Assembly (NCBI GenBank): GCA_025558075.1
Contig: JAHLKF010000034.1
Location: forward strand, 93,522-157,521
Source of the DNA: Gaertneriomyces semiglobifer
Taxonomy: Eukaryota; Chytridiomycota; Chytridiomycetes; Spizellomycetales; Spizellomycetaceae
Reading direction: 5' to 3'
DNA length: 64,000 nucleotides
In this document: in pieces, positions 1 through 12,936 of the stretch
Numbering within the stretch: position 1 is the first letter of the stretch
How the letters are laid out: each line of letters begins with the position of its first letter
Notes under the pieces: model-generated
The model's input: only the letters and a program-made list of their open reading frames with translations
The model's database searches: none
Told to the model about the DNA's origin: nothing
Made by a program: the position numbers and the translations under genes

Positions 1-523
1 GACAGTGTTCTTGCATTTGCAGATCACGTTAAGTCACTTTGGGATGGACCATGAGCTTTGGGACGAAGAAGTTGAAGAACAAACTGCCGATGGCGATGTT
101 GGAAGTGCGAAGCGGAAAAGAGAGATTAGCTTTGCGGAGATGGGTTTGAGGACCACAATGGATGTTGAGTGTCCAACGTGGATGGATTGGTTCCATGGCG
201 GATTACAGGTACGGAACCTAAGATGCGTTTCGCTTTGACTCTTTTGTAAAACTTGGCTGATCATTGTCTGCCTGTGGGCATGCTCTTAATTTGGATAGTT
301 CCAAGTGGAACACCACCTCTTCCCACGTCTTCCCCGACACAACCTCCGCTTCACGCGGCCTCTTGTTCTTGCATTTGCTAAGAAGCATAACCTGCCGTTC
401 CACTCATACGGATTTGTGAGGAGTAACATTTTGGTGCTGGATGTGTTGAAGAGTGTCGCTCATCAGGTCAAAAGTGTGATCAGAGTTGATCCGAAAGAAG
501 CCTGGGAGCATTTGAGTGGATGA
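1..523 (+). CDS. Front-end (cytochrome b5-type) fatty acid desaturase, C-terminal part
   Basis: The gene enters from the left edge, so only its 3' end is present. Exon 1 runs to 208, a 90-nt GT-AG intron spans 209-298, and the last exon ends with TGA at 521-523. The spliced product carries the desaturase signature: an SHFGMD segment, then WFHGGLQ joined across the intron to FQVEHHLFPRLPRHNLR, which holds the third His box with the Q-x-x-H-H pattern typical of front-end (delta-5, -6 or -8) desaturases. KKHNLPFHSYGF follows, as is usual near the C-terminus. These are ER membrane di-iron enzymes that add a double bond toward the carboxyl end of acyl chains or sphingolipid bases. Substrate specificity cannot be read from this fragment, and the N-terminal cytochrome b5 domain lies outside the window. 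Confidence 0.85.
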
Positions 524-911
524 ACAGGAAAAACGAACTTTGGTCGGCTATTTTTGGTTGGAGAGAAAGCTGACTCGCATCAACCACCCAGCGTTTATCT
601 ACGTTCTGCGGTTTCTGTGTTAGGACTCTCTTTGGTGGACTTTTGTTAAGATGTGCCGCTGATTGTTTGGACGTTACGTTTGTTAGGTTCTTTGTACATA
701 TCCCCCCTGGTTGCCTTTGAACACATTAATATGAATTCAGTTACTTGATCTTGCGCGCGTTTCGCGATGACATCTTCGCGACTGAGATGGAAATTTTATG
801 AAGGACCTCTCAGCTACTGTGAACGCAAGTTCCTGTGATTTATAGAAAGCAGCATTCGGGTGCTTGGCTCTATCAGCCTGACGCTCCTCAAAAGTGGGGG
901 ATTCGACCAAG
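524..911. other. Intergenic gap
   Basis: These 388 bases separate the desaturase stop from the DDHD gene start. They hold only short antisense reading frames without recognisable domains. The part close to 912 presumably includes the promoter and 5' leader of the phospholipase, but no clear TATA box was seen. Confidence 0.5.
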
Positions 912-2994
912 ATGGCCGATCCTTCGGCTGCCGAATCCACCCCTCCAAGGCCTCCATCACACATCATCTTTATTGTCCATGGCATGGGTCGCCAAGAACG
1001 GTACGCTCATAACATCTCTGTGCTCCGTAGTACCACCCAATCTCTCCTCTCGCAACTGCCCGCCGCTACCCGCCCATCCCTCCACTACATCCCCATTGAA
1101 TGGCATACCCCGTTCCATGCTCTGCCCAACATTGACACCCTCATCCGCAGCATAACCCTCCCCACCACCCCGTTACTCCGCGCCATCAACAATGACATCC
1201 TTGCTGACGTGCTCTACTACTTTACGCCCAGAAATGGACGTAGGATATTGGAAGTCGTCGCGGGCTTGTTGAACGAAGCGTACAAGGACTTTATGAAGTC
1301 GTGTCCGGAGTTTGAAGGACAGATATGTCTGGTGGGGCACTCTTTGGGGGGAATCATTGGGTATGACCTGGTGTCTGGGATGAATAAAGAGAATGAAGGT
1401 GGTGGGAAGGAGGTATTAGGATTCGATGTACCGGGTTTGCTGTTCCATCCAGATGTGCTGTTACTATTTGGATCTCCGCTTGGTGCGGCGCTGGTGATTA
1501 GAGGAGTGGAACTTGGGCAATGGAGGCCGAATGCGGATGTACTGTGGCAGAACGTTTTTCATGTGTGTGATCCAATGGTATGTTAGACATGGAAATGCGG
1601 TGGTGCAATCTGTCATTCTCTCTTTTTCTCACTTAAACCTGGTTCATTGATTCATTGTTTGTTATCTATTATTCTTTATCAAGGCATACAGGATTGAACC
1701 TCTCCTTCACCCGTCTTACGCGCAAATCCCTCCCGTTCTCCTGCAACCTCCGGCTTCTCAACGTTCAAACTTTGATTTCGGCTACTACCGCAGCTTGATC
1801 ACGTCCTACCTACCAACAGTTCCCTTTCCGCAAATGCCTCAATTCCCACAATTCCCGTTCTCCGAAATGACCATACCGACCATACCGCCAACCATGTCAT
1901 TGCCTGTATCTCTCCCACGTCCGCAGCTGCAAATACCCATGCCCCCGCTTCCCCAGTTTCCGGGGTTTGATCGTGCATTTGAGACAGTGAGAGATATGTG
2001 GATGTGGCCTTATTTGTTATGGTCTGATCAGCAACAGGCGGAACAGTCGGACTCTGCTGATGATGATGGGGATGGAGATAGACCACATAAGAGACGGCGA
2101 GTGGAACTAGAAGTCAACAGTGTCGAGACAGGCGATAGCGCGACTACTACCGATGGCGAGAGTGAACAATGTGGGTCGGATATGGAGGGAGAGGGAAAAG
2201 ATGGACCACAACCGCATGGGACTAAACGTAAACGGCGCTCAATACCTACTGATACGGAGAAGGGACTAGATCGAAGAGCTTTGGCTCCCTCACCTGGCGG
2301 CCACGCAAATGGGTTTCCAGGCGAAATGGTTTATGCACGGAAAATCAAGTTTCCTCATTTACATGCACCAGCGTTGTCGACCCCTTCCACAGTTCCATCG
2401 ATACCAACAGGATCATCACCATCGTACAAAACTCCATTGACACACGTAACCGAATCCGTCTCCTCCATTGCCGAGAAAGTGAAGCGTAACCTGAACAATT
2501 TAAACTTATTGGGTGGAAACTCGTCAACATCTCCGCAACCACCTTCCGATGCTGCCACAACAACCGCAACAGCATCGGCAACTGAAACCACAAGTCCCGC
2601 TACTTCGACAATTTCGTCCCTGCTACAAGAAACGCTAGACGCAGCACCAAGCGCCGACATATCTGCCACAGTTCCCACTCCCAAGACTGAAACATCAAAC
2701 AGTGCAAGCACAATCACAACTTCTCCATCATCCATTCCAGCATTTACTAACACAACAACCACCGATGGTAACGCCACAGCGATCACACCACCCTCGCCGC
2801 GGTACGACTATTACATTCCCACATCATCTTGGACATCTAACGCCCTGCAAGAGTATATCACAGGACTCAAGGCGCATTTCAGTTATTGGGGTAGCACGAG
2901 TGGGGTTTGGCATATTATTCAGGTCCTCACTAATATTGAAACGGACAATCAAACCGAAAATGCACCCGAGACGCTACCAGAGGTGGCAACGTAG
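912..2994 (+). CDS. DDHD-domain phospholipase (PA-PLA1-like)
   Basis: Two exons, 912-1577 and 1684-2994, are joined across a 106-nt GT-AG intron. The ATG at 912 sits in a good context (AAGATGG); the frame stays open upstream only to a GTG at 894. The protein has an alpha/beta-hydrolase start (HIIFIVHGMGRQE), the nucleophile elbow GHSLGG near residue 145, and across the splice the HVCDP-AYRIEPLLHPSYA block that defines the DDHD domain, followed by a PPVLLQP segment. Family members hydrolyse phosphatidic acid or other phospholipids on ER/Golgi/mitochondrial membranes. About 350 further residues are low-complexity, rich in Ser, Thr and Pro, with a basic KRRRVE stretch. That long tail is unusual, but the frame is open to the stop at 2992-2994. 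Confidence 0.85.
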
Positions 2995-3181
2995 AGCGTA
3001 CATGGTGGTTACAATGCTTGGTATATTTATTTACATGATGTAGTTAGCCTACTTTACTGAAAATGATGGCCTATCTGTGCTTAGCTATAAATGCTGCTAC
3101 TTCCACTCGATAATGATGCCAGCTCGTCTGGGTATAGACTGGATGGTATGAAAGGTCTCTAAAGTTTGGGGCCTGCAGAAT

Positions 3182-3964
3182 CTAATCTATCACTACGACA
3201 TTCATCCTCCTGCCCAATCTCTTTTCAACCTCCTCTTTCTCCATGAAATCTTTAACGGTCCAACATGTCGCTTTCAAACCACTCGGATGACCCTGATAAA
3301 GGCCGATATAAGTATACAAGTCCGGCTTCGCAGGTCCCGGAACGATTCCATGATCCTCAATCAGCACGGTTAAAACTTCCTCTGCCATTTCTTTATCAAA
3401 AATATTCGGCACGTATAAACAAATCACATTATTCTGGGCATCGTCAGGTACATCTCGCTTGCGCGGGAATATTTTGCAGCAAAACGCTTGGGTCTTCTTC
3501 AAGGGACGGAACAACATCGACATTGCGATCGTGCGAAACATCGAGTCGCACTGTTTCAACGTGGGGAAAAACATCCATTTACCGCACGTTCGCCCGTGTG
3601 ATCGAGCAATTGATGCGATGAGGGCTTTAGAGTCTCGTTGGGCGGCCTCCCGTATGCGGGGTTTGGAATTGGGATTGGCTTTGGTTGCCCGGGCGGGGAT
3701 GGAAGGGTCGTCTTTGATTTTTTGGATGCGACGTTCGAGAGTTTCCAAGACATCCATTCCGAGTTCAACTGCTTCGGCAAAAGTGCCACCATCGCCGTCA
3801 TATTTACCGGAAGCTTTCTGCAAAGTCTCTTTGGCTTCGTCCCTCACCCAGATCCAAGATGTGCTGTCGGTGTAAGTCTCTGACGGACGGCTGGCGTTCA
3901 AAAACGTGTTCAGCTCTGATGCCGGGCGGGTGGGATTCCAAATAAATTCATATGAGTCGGCCAT
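3182..3964 (-). CDS. Bles03/DUF1917 (UPF0696, C11orf68-like) protein
   Basis: A single-exon frame of 260 residues starting at the ATG at 3964. The N-terminus (FIWNPTRPASEL, then SWIWVRDE) and the central SHGRTCGKWMFFPT block followed by a Met/Phe-rich helix match the DUF1917 / basophilic-leukemia-expressed Bles03 family, whose fold resembles eIF4E but whose biochemical role is unknown. An ICLYVPNIFDKE segment and a C-terminal GLKATCWTVKDF segment also fit. The gene is convergent with the DDHD gene, with 187 bases between the stops. Family recognition is by pattern only; no function is claimed. Confidence 0.7.
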   Translation of the reverse strand: MADSYEFIWNPTRPASELNTFLNASRPSETYTDSTSWIWVRDEAKETLQKASGKYDGDGGTFAEAVELGMDVLETLERRIQKIKDDPSIPARATKANPNSKPRIREAAQRDSKALIASIARSHGRTCGKWMFFPTLKQCDSMFRTIAMSMLFRPLKKTQAFCCKIFPRKRDVPDDAQNNVICLYVPNIFDKEMAEEVLTVLIEDHGIVPGPAKPDLYTYIGLYQGHPSGLKATCWTVKDFMEKEEVEKRLGRRMNVVVID

Positions 3965-5599
3965 TGCGCTTCCGGGGAGGCTAGCTGATGGATGAGCTGA
4001 GGGTCAACCTGCCTGTCCCGTCTGCATTCGATGGTGAGAGAGCAACGTGTTCCCTGGCGACCTTTGAATTCCACGCGTTGTGATTACATCAGCAGTGCGG
4101 CACAGTTTTCGTTGGCGGCTGTTTGCAGGGCAAAGTTGAAGTGATCAAAGATTCCAAATGTCCGACATTTACACCAGCGGGTAGTTGGTATGGTGTGGGG
4201 ACAGAGTGTTCGGCCAGAGTGGGTATTATGTGGAGATGGGATGGGAAGGCCATGAAAGCGAGCTGGCTAGTGCCCTGAATGGTGTGGTATATGGATGCCA
4301 GGACGTGCGAACGTTCGCACTTTTATGGGAAAGGGCAAGGTGATCCCCTAGGCAGCTCATCGCAGTGGCGGGCATTTGCGCTTCAGCTCATAGTCGAGTA
4401 TGTGGTTGTCGCAACCGGTGACTGGTTCCGCAGGCAACAGGATAGCCCACCGGATGCCGCATTACCCCAACTAGGTAATGTCCGTTGAATCGTTGTGTTC
4501 TCTCGGCGTTGCTTCGATGGATGGTAAGTCAGATCAGGTATATAGCATTCCTTGGAAATGACCGCGAATTGAAAAGTTGACATCGCTGATGTGGAAGCGG
4601 CTCGCTACCAGACGAACAGATTGAACATAGCCAAGGTAATCTGTACCAAGTCGGACCTGCACATGCAGGCCGGCGCAATCTTCGGCTCTTCAGTACGGCC
4701 ATCTTTCGGCCAAAAGCCACGTCAGTACCAAGCACCGTATTCGGAGAATATTCCTCTAAATATAGTTGGTTGTGCCTCATCATTGCGATGAACCATGGTG
4801 GTTGTTTTTCCCCGTGAAGCCCAAGGCTACTCTGTTAGCTCCCGCAGCTGTCCTTGCCTCCCCCCGCTTTCCCTCTGCATCTACCCTTCCCTCCCAATCT
4901 GCTGCTCGTTGTCTGCTTTTGAATGTTCTTCCGCCAATCGCGGCGCCCATTTAGCGACATTTTTCGGCCATTTCAACGTTTCTCCTTAAGAAACTGTGTA
5001 CTTTTACACACACTAGCGTATTAGTACAGCTGCTAGTGCAGAAATAGCCCTTTCTTTCAACAGCAGAGAAAGTGAGATCAGAGTGTATGTGGGCCTGAGG
5101 ACGTTTGTATTGGAAAGGCTGTACACAATAGTGTAGTATATCACGATCGGTTCGCAAGGTTTTTTTGGGGACCATGAGCGAGTTGAACCCGCTTGAGGTC
5201 CAACCAGGACCAGTGGAGGCTGAAAATGGAACAGCGAACATTAGCATGAACATAAATGGTGGGTGAAGTGCATTCAACTGCGTGGGATAGATTTGGATAA
5301 GGGCCAGTTAATGGTAGCGGGACTGGGTGATTATGTGGATGCTGGACTAGTTGGTTGCCGGCGTGATGACCGCGAATCATATCCGCGGAGTTGGTGAATT
5401 ACAGAAATGGGATGGCTATTAGAGCAATGGTATGAACTGCGGGGTTTGCCAAAGGTGCCTCCCTGTCAGGGTTGACGTTCTATTGACGTCCTACCTATCT
5501 CCAATTTTCGTCGCCGACAATTATGATCCGAACTCCAGATCGGGAGCCGGCACTAACCTCTTCTCGCTTTCCTCTTTCGATCTTTCTACTACTGTTGTT
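3965..5599. other. Intergenic region upstream of CHD1
   Basis: About 1.6 kb between the divergently transcribed DUF1917 gene and CHD1. Only short overlapping frames on both strands are present and none resembles a known protein. It presumably contains both promoters. No repeat, tRNA or mobile element was recognised. Confidence 0.5.
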
Positions 5600-8500
5600 A
5601 TGTCGTTGCTATCCGGTGACTGCTCTTTGACCGTTCACGCCTTCCCCGTTCCTGTCGCATTTCAGCACCGAACGGACAACCATCAGCACACAGCTCGGAC
5701 ATTGAACATATTTTTGACTCTGATGATGAAGCAAACAACCTTGAGGACGATGTTGACGGTGCACATGAGCCAGATGACGCAATACTGGAAGGTATCGCCG
5801 GCACGGGGACATTATCCGATATCTCGCTTACGAGTGATGAGGAAGATGAACCCGAGCGCAACGGACGTGGACATGTGAGTGAAGAGGAGTATGTACAGGA
5901 TGCTGTGGAGACTGAGCCTGAGGAAGATGAAGAGGAGGAATTGAGTGACAATTCCGGGTCAGATAATGATAGGCCAAAGAGGCGGCTGATCAGACGAAAT
6001 TCGGGCTCGAGAAGACGCAGCGAGTTTGCAGTCGCGGAGGAGAATCCGGATTTGTATGGACTGCGAAGATCAGGACGGGCGCGGGCGCCGCCTTCTCGCT
6101 TGAACGTGGTGAGCCCTACTCCGCAATGATCCTCTCGCAAGAGGAATCTTTGAATCTAAGTCGGCTTTTAGGATTACCGCCAAGATACCCCCAGTGATGA
6201 AGATGACGATGATGACTATGGAAATAGTCGTCGGAGATCACGGAAGAAGGGCAGAGTGCCCAGCAGGCCGTCCAAAAGAGGTACTACCGAATACTGCACG
6301 TTCACACCAGCAGGTGACCTAAATATTGCGCTCAGCTGAGCCAGGCGACTTTGTTGCCGGTCAGTCAGGTGAAGATGACGACGAAGCTTCCGAATCCGAA
6401 TCCGATTTCGAGTCCTCAAGCACCAAAAAGTCGCGCCGAGCCAAAAAGCTAAAAACGACAGACTTTGTAGCATGGGAAGATGATTTTCCTCGCTACTCTA
6501 CCAGAACCCGTAACGCACCTCCAAAATATAATGAGCCGGGTTCAGATGACGAGGATATCTTCGAAGACGATGAAGTTGATCTTGCTGACACATGGCAGGA
6601 AGAAGAACCTGGTAAGTGTCTTTGTACGTTTGGGCGTATTGGATTCACACACTTGCTGATGAGATGCGTTTCTTGCAGGAGACGTTATCGACGCTTTCGT
6701 TGACGTAAGAGAAGCAGGTACTGCGGATGAAGGTTAGCTTCCGCTGTATATCACTGGCCTCCCACCTGCACTGTCGTATACTTATCAACGCCCCATTTGC
6801 CATTTTTTTTAGAAGGCAAGGTTAATGAGGAGACGATGTACCTGGTCAAATGGCAGGGCCGATCATACAGGGAGCTATGTTGGTGCCCGCTAGAACACTT
6901 ACGAACTTGTAAAGGCTTCAAAAAGATCGAGAAGTTCATAAAAGAGTTCAACGAGCGTGAGGCGATCCTGGAAGACCCAACGTTACCGGATGAAGACAAG
7001 GAGAGAGTGATGCTGGAGATTAACGACCGCAAGGACCTTCTTGACGAGCACAAAAAGGTGGACCGTATCATTGCCAGCCGACAAGGCGAGAGGACGGAAG
7101 AGAACCCTAGTGGGTCAGAGTACTATGTAAAGTGGAGGGGGCTCGGTTATGAGGACTCTACCTGGGAAGCAGCGGCAACCCTCACTGACGATCAAGGTGA
7201 AATCGACGCCTTCTTGGATCGATCGAACAGTCAAATGGTTCCCAGTCGTAGCAAGCAGTACCGCCCGGATTCTCGACCGCCATATAAGATCTTCCGCAGC
7301 GCCAGCGATTTCCTCAAAGGTGGAGAGCTGCGTGACTTCCAGACGCTTGGTGTGAATTGGATGGCGGATTTGTGGCATCGCAATATGAACGGCATCCTCG
7401 CTGACGAGATGGGTCTGGGTAAGACCGTCCAGACCGTGTCGTTCTTATCTTACTTGTTCCATAAGATGCACATCTACGGACCATTTTTGGTTGTTGTTCC
7501 GCTCGGAACCATATCCAATTGGTACCGAGAATGCGCCAAGTGGGCGCCGGACATGAACGTCATTGTATATCAAGGCAACGCAAGGGGACGTGATATCCTT
7601 CGACAAGAAGAGTTCTACTCGTATGTTCACTGTAAAGGAAAGGCTCCGAAGAAGATTCTGAAATTCAATGTGCTGTTGACGACGTACGAAATGGTCATCA
7701 TGGACAAGAGCCATTTGAGTAGAATTAAATGGGCGTTTCTCGCCGTGGATGAAGCTCACAGGCTGAAGAATGATCAATCGAAATTGCACCAGGCCCTTGC
7801 GAAGGAATACACCACTGGCAACCGGATGCTGATCACTGGCACGCCGCTTCAAAATAATGTACAGGAGCTATTAGCGTTGATTAAGTTCTTAATGCCTGCA
7901 TGGAAACTGGACAAGGACCTTGAAATTGATATTAACGATACTGAGAGCGAAGAACAACAGGCGCGTATCAAAGAGCTTCACGGCATGTTAACTCAAGTTA
8001 TGCTACGACGATTGAAGAAGGATGTTGAGCAATCGTTACCGGGCAAGACGGAGATGATTCTTCGTGTGCCAATGTCGGATTTGCAAAAGCGGTATTACAC
8101 TGCCATTTTCACCAAAAATTTCAAAGGTCTCAAAGCTATGAAACCTGATGGTACGACGAGCACCTCCGATGTGCACATCAGTCTGCAGAACGTGGTAATG
8201 GAGCTGAAGAAAGTCAGTAACCATCCGTTCCTGTTCCCAAATGCGCGGCAGTTTACGTCAAATCGGAATGATGCGCTTGCGCAGCTGGTAGTTACAAGTG
8301 GCAAAATGGCGTTGCTAGACAAGCTGTTGACGCGGATGAAAGCAGAGGGTCGTCGCGTATTGATCTTTTCGCAAATGGTGAACATGCTCAACATCATGGC
8401 GGAATATCTTACCATGCGAGGCTTGCATTTCCAAAGGTTGGATGGAACTGTCCCTAGTGAAGCTCGTAAACGAGCAATGGATCATTTTAATGCACCTGGC

Positions 8501-10759
8501 AGTACGGATTTCGCGTTTTTGCTGAGTACCCGCGCCGGAGGACTTGGTCTCAATCTGGAGACCGCTGATACGGTTATCCTTTTCGATTTGGATTGGAACC
8601 CTCAAAACGATCTTCAAGCGATTGCTCGTGCCCATCGAATTGGCCAGAAAAGGCATGTGAATGTATACCGCTTTGTCACAGCGGGGAGCATCGAAGAAGA
8701 TATTGTGGAGCGCGCTAAACGCAAAATGGTACTGGAGTATGCTATCATCCAGCAAATGGAAAAGGGTGTGGAAACGAAAAACATGGCGGATGAGCTCGGC
8801 AAACCTACCAAAGATGAGTTGGCGACGATCTTGAAGTTTGGAGCCAAGAAGCTGTTTGAAGGGGATGAGCCAGGTTCTGAGCCTGGTCAGGCAGATGAAG
8901 ATAAAATGGCTAAACTTGATCTGGATGATATTCTTGCCAGGGCTGAGCAGACGGACCTTGCACAGGCGCAAGGAGTCAGCGGAGGTAGTGATGAGTTCAT
9001 GGCCAGGTGGAACACCATGAACGTTGAGATGGACCAGTTGGCATGGGATGAGATTGTGCCGGAATCAGAAGTCGAGACCCGGCTGAAGGAGGCAGAAGCC
9101 TTGTTGGGGGATGCGAAGAAACCAGAAGTGCCTCGGAAACGACTCAAGGTCACGGGTGTTTCGGATTCTGCTGATGAGGACGCTTCCAAAGAAGCCACGA
9201 AACAGGATAAAAAGAAGTCTACGAAGCGTAAGCCGCCAGCGGAACGCAAGGTTGAGCCAGAAGATGATCCTACCGAGATGGATAAAAAGAATATCAGCGA
9301 TTTGTATGGAGCCATCATGACTTGGGGAGCTCTTGATACGCGCTATGATGAGATGATCCAGCAAGCTGGGCTAGCGCACAAGAGTCCAGACGCCATTCGC
9401 GAAGCATATGAGGGAATACTGGAAGCATGTCGCGTAGCCGTCAAGGAGGCAGGATTTGATCTTGCCAACGTCAAAACCCCTGAAAAGGAACGTGCGGTGT
9501 ATGCAGAGTACCAGGGTGTGAAAGAATTGAATGGAAGGAAACTGCTGGAGAGAATACCGCTCTTGCAGACATTATATGATGAGATGCAGGCACAACGCAA
9601 CATTCTAAATTACAGGATTGAGTCGTCTGATTTGAAGACTACCGCAAAGTGGCACTCGGAACCAAAGTGGGGCATGCGTGACGATGCAATGTTACTGGTT
9701 GGAACTTATCGCCATGGATTCGGAAACTACCGGGCGATGCAAGCGGATTCGGAGTTGGGATTCCAGAAAAAGTTTTTTCTTGGCGGAGAGAGAAGTGCGG
9801 AAAAGGAGGACAAAAAGTTGCCCAAGAAGTTGCACTTGGATCGAAGGGTCATTTCTTTGTTACATAGCATAAGGGATCAGCATTTGGTGTCTAGTCCTGT
9901 GCGTCCAAAGAGCAAGCTGAAGAGGGAACGGGAGCCGGAAGTGGAAGTGAGAGGGCCTAATAAGAAGCGACGAAGCGTGGGCGCGAGTGAAAGAGACAAT
10001 GTTCGCGGAGTCAGTCCAGTGCGGCGAAAAGGCACACCTACCAGGTCGGCAACGAACGCGAAGGAGAAGACGGTACGGCAAGCATCACCTAAGAACGACC
10101 GTCATTCGAACCACGATCCGGTGTTGTTCAAGGACTATGAAGGAAAACTGGGCACGTATAAGGAAATGCTGAGACCGGTGAAGACTCAACTGAAAGCATG
10201 TCGTGATGCACCGGACTTTGAAAAGCTATATCCGCCTGAACGACAACATAAAGAGCGCGTGCAGTGGCAATTGCATACTGCACAGACGCAGTTCAAGGTC
10301 GTGGCTGAATTGATCGAAAGTTACGTCCAAGAGCATCGCAGCCGGAGTGCACGAGAGCGATTACAAGCACATCTGCTTCGATTTGTTGCAGAGAACTTTT
10401 TCTGGAAGCAGCCCGATGGCGAACCAGAGACATGGTACAATTTGAAAAGATTATGGGAAGGCATCCGGTCACGGGAGGTGCAGGAGCATAACCATAAGAA
10501 GGTCCGGTCGTCGCCAGAAGTGCTGTCCGATATAGGAGGATCCCCTGCTTCGTCGAATACACCTTCGCCAAAGCGCAAGCGAGATGAAGATGAGACATTG
10601 GAGAACAAGAAGCCGAAACGTGAGGGCAGCGGTAGCGGTGGTGGAGGCAGTGGTGCTACTCCAAGTGGGGCTGGAGGCGCTGCAGCTGGTAAAGAAGGAA
10701 GTAAGAATGGGTTGACTGGCTATAAGATACCAAAGAAGAAAATGGTAGAGCGACCGTGA
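5600..10759 (+). CDS. CHD1: CHD1 chromatin remodelling ATPase
   Basis: Six exons can be traced with consistent phases: 5600-5615, 5666-6108, 6172-6280, 6336-6611, 6679-6732 and 6813-10759, separated by GT-AG introns of 50-80 nt. The tiny first exon is supported by a TTTCAG acceptor at 5665 and an in-phase join. After an acidic, Lys/Arg-rich N-terminus come two chromodomains (MYLVKWQGRSYRELCW, then YYVKWRGLGYEDSTWE), a complete SNF2 ATPase (DEMGLGKTVQTVSFL Walker A, DEAHRLKND motif II, AGGLGLNLETADTVILFD motif V, ARAHRIGQ motif VI), a SANT/SLIDE-like region near WGMRDDAMLLVGTYRHGFGN, and the CHD1 C-terminal helical domain (DUF4208). This is nuclear CHD1, which spaces nucleosomes behind RNA polymerase II. 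The gene is intact. Confidence 0.93.
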
Positions 10760-11488
10760 CCGTGACCGTGAGGCAGCCTGTTGTTTATAATATACAATAT
10801 ACGCGTATATATGGAATTGCATGCACGACAAGGCTTGTGGGACGCCGCAATCGTAAGAATTTAGGTATGTATCAAGCACTTGATGACAAGTTTCGGTGTA
10901 CGTCCCATTATGGCTGTACACCTGCTTTATTGCCATACGACCGAACCGGTGGACGCTGATGGACAACATTTCGCGAGTGCTTAAGCACATTTCTATTGCA
11001 TGGACAGCATGAGGATGGCGCAGATGCTTTTCACTGTTCACGGATTGTCGGATTGCGTACTGCGGGACAATCATAACTTGGCAAATATCAATCTTTTTTG
11101 CGGGCGTGTTAAATTATTTATTTGCCTCGTCCAAAAGCGAAGGTGGCCGCTGCGCGCCCCGTGAAATGTTTCACTGCGCGTTATTTCGTTTTAACTAGGA
11201 TATTTGCCCTTTTGTGTTATTCCCACAGGCATTATTATTATTAGCGAGGGGAAAAGGGAAATATGCGTATTGTTTGGAGCACAACACCGTACATGGTGGC
11301 AGCTCCGGTGCGGCGTTATCAGCACAAAGGACTCGAGCTGGCGGATTCGGGAATTGAGTTTCTTTAGGCGAAAACCTTAAACTGCCAAACGGAGACGTTA
11401 AAAGCGTTCGGGGGGCCTTGACGCCCGCTCCGTTTGTTCCGGTTGTATATACGATAGGCCTTAATGGAGTGAGTGGATATGATATACC
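10760..11488. other. Intergenic gap
   Basis: These 729 bases follow the CHD1 stop. TATA-like sequence near 10790-10812 and GC-rich stretches near 11400-11440 are visible, but no gene is supported. The right part is the presumed promoter of the secreted protein gene at 11489. Confidence 0.5.
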
Positions 11489-12686
11489 ATGCTCCTTCGT
11501 ATACTATCTACATTATTGCTACTGGCTCTGCCGGCCTTTGGTGCTATCCAAGTGAGTCGGCCCAGTCCCGCCTCGGTCATTGCGCCGGGCCAGAAGGTGC
11601 TCATCTTTGTCACCACCACTCCACCAACCACTGAGGCAGATGTCTTTACCTTTTGTCTGATCGGCGATGCCAACAACAATAATGCACGAGTAGGCGGTTG
11701 TGGGGGTATCTCCCCAGCCGGGACTTTTACAGTGGCAGATCTGAGAAGTGGACGGGTCACGGCGGATGTTCCCGGGAACTTGCCTCCAGGAAGCTACCGA
11801 GTCATCATTGGAAACGCTGCGCGAAACTGTCAAGCTGGTGAGTAGCCTTTGTTCATGTCCAAAGGGAAACCTTGACCCAAACTTATGTGGTTGCTGTTAT
11901 TTAGTGAACTGCGCAACCGATCTTGCCCTCGGACAACCATTTACTATCAACGCCCCTCCCCCCGTCGCCGGGCCCGCATCCGACCCTGCCTTGGATCCTC
12001 GCGGGTTTGGTCTTACTATCGAAGTACCAAGCCAGATTGCTGCCAATCAAGAAACACCTATTCGCGCAGTCACAGATGTTCGGTTTTCCGAAGCCGTGCA
12101 GTTCAACCAATGCACGCTCTTTTCCGCAACAGGTGACTCGCTAGGTACCTGCCTGCTACCAGAGGGCACCCGCGACATCTCCATTACCGCGCTGCGCGCA
12201 GGCCAGATACGTGTGCGTCCACCAGCTGGATTTCTTGGAGCTGCGCATGTCGAAATGAGCGTGTCGTCGGCCGGATGTAGAGTGGACAACGACTGTTTCT
12301 CCGACAAGGTGTCGTCGAAGAATCTGCAGGTTGTCGAGCGCGTTGCCCAACCTCCGCCGCCACCGGCACCACCTGCGCCAACAAGACCACCGGCGTCTCC
12401 GCCGGCCACACCGTTTCCGCCCATCCCTGGCACCGCTACCACTGCGGTTGAAACGGCTTCGACCATTGCAAGCTCACCGGAACCCACCACTGTCGTCACA
12501 CCACCTGCGGACACACCACCTGCAGACACACCAGCTGGTACTGGAGGAACTGTTACAGTCGACCCTCAACCAGCGCCGTCTACTGGACCCAACCCTGCTG
12601 ATGCGTCTGGAAGTATCACTGTCAGAGCTACGACGGGAGTTTTGATGGCGGGCATCTGCGCGGTGTTGCTGTCGGCACTGGTCTAA
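11489..12686 (+). CDS. Secreted, probably GPI-anchored Pro/Thr-rich cell-surface protein
   Basis: Two exons, 11489-11837 and 11905-12686, are joined by a 67-nt GT-AG intron whose phase restores a continuous frame. The N-terminus is a clear signal peptide (MLLRILSTLLLLALPAFG). The folded part has about 240 residues with paired Cys, including a beta-rich start with SPASVIAPGQ and GSYRVIIGN, suggesting an Ig-like or beta-sandwich fold. A Pro/Thr-rich stalk with PPADTPPADTP repeats follows, and the end is hydrophobic (VLMAGICAVLLSALV) with no cytoplasmic tail, as in GPI-anchored fungal wall proteins. No family could be named. The GPI assignment is inferred from architecture. Confidence 0.7.
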
Positions 12687-12936
12687 GTGATTCGACTGAC
12701 GTTGAGGATTGCACATGAGTTCGGTGATATCTTTGTGAGGAGTACACAGTTGTAGATATGCATTGTTAGATTTTAATACTGTTCCATATCCCCGGTTTCT
12801 GTAAAGAATTCCCGCTTGAATAGTCCCTGTGTTCTCGTGACTGTGCCGCTATGCTGTCCTGCGAGTTTCCTCAAAAATCGACCTCATTCTCGGTCATAGG
12901 TGCGCATTGTAGTTTTGACAAGCCAAAGCTGCCGAT

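Noticed and set aside
2345..2786. Antisense frames within the DDHD gene tail
   Set aside because: Val/Ala-rich translation of the reverse complement of a Ser/Thr/Pro-rich coding sequence.
5165..5225. tRNA-like T-arm sequence (GGGTTCAACTCGC) on the minus strand
   Set aside because: No matching acceptor stem, D-arm or anticodon arm could be built around it.
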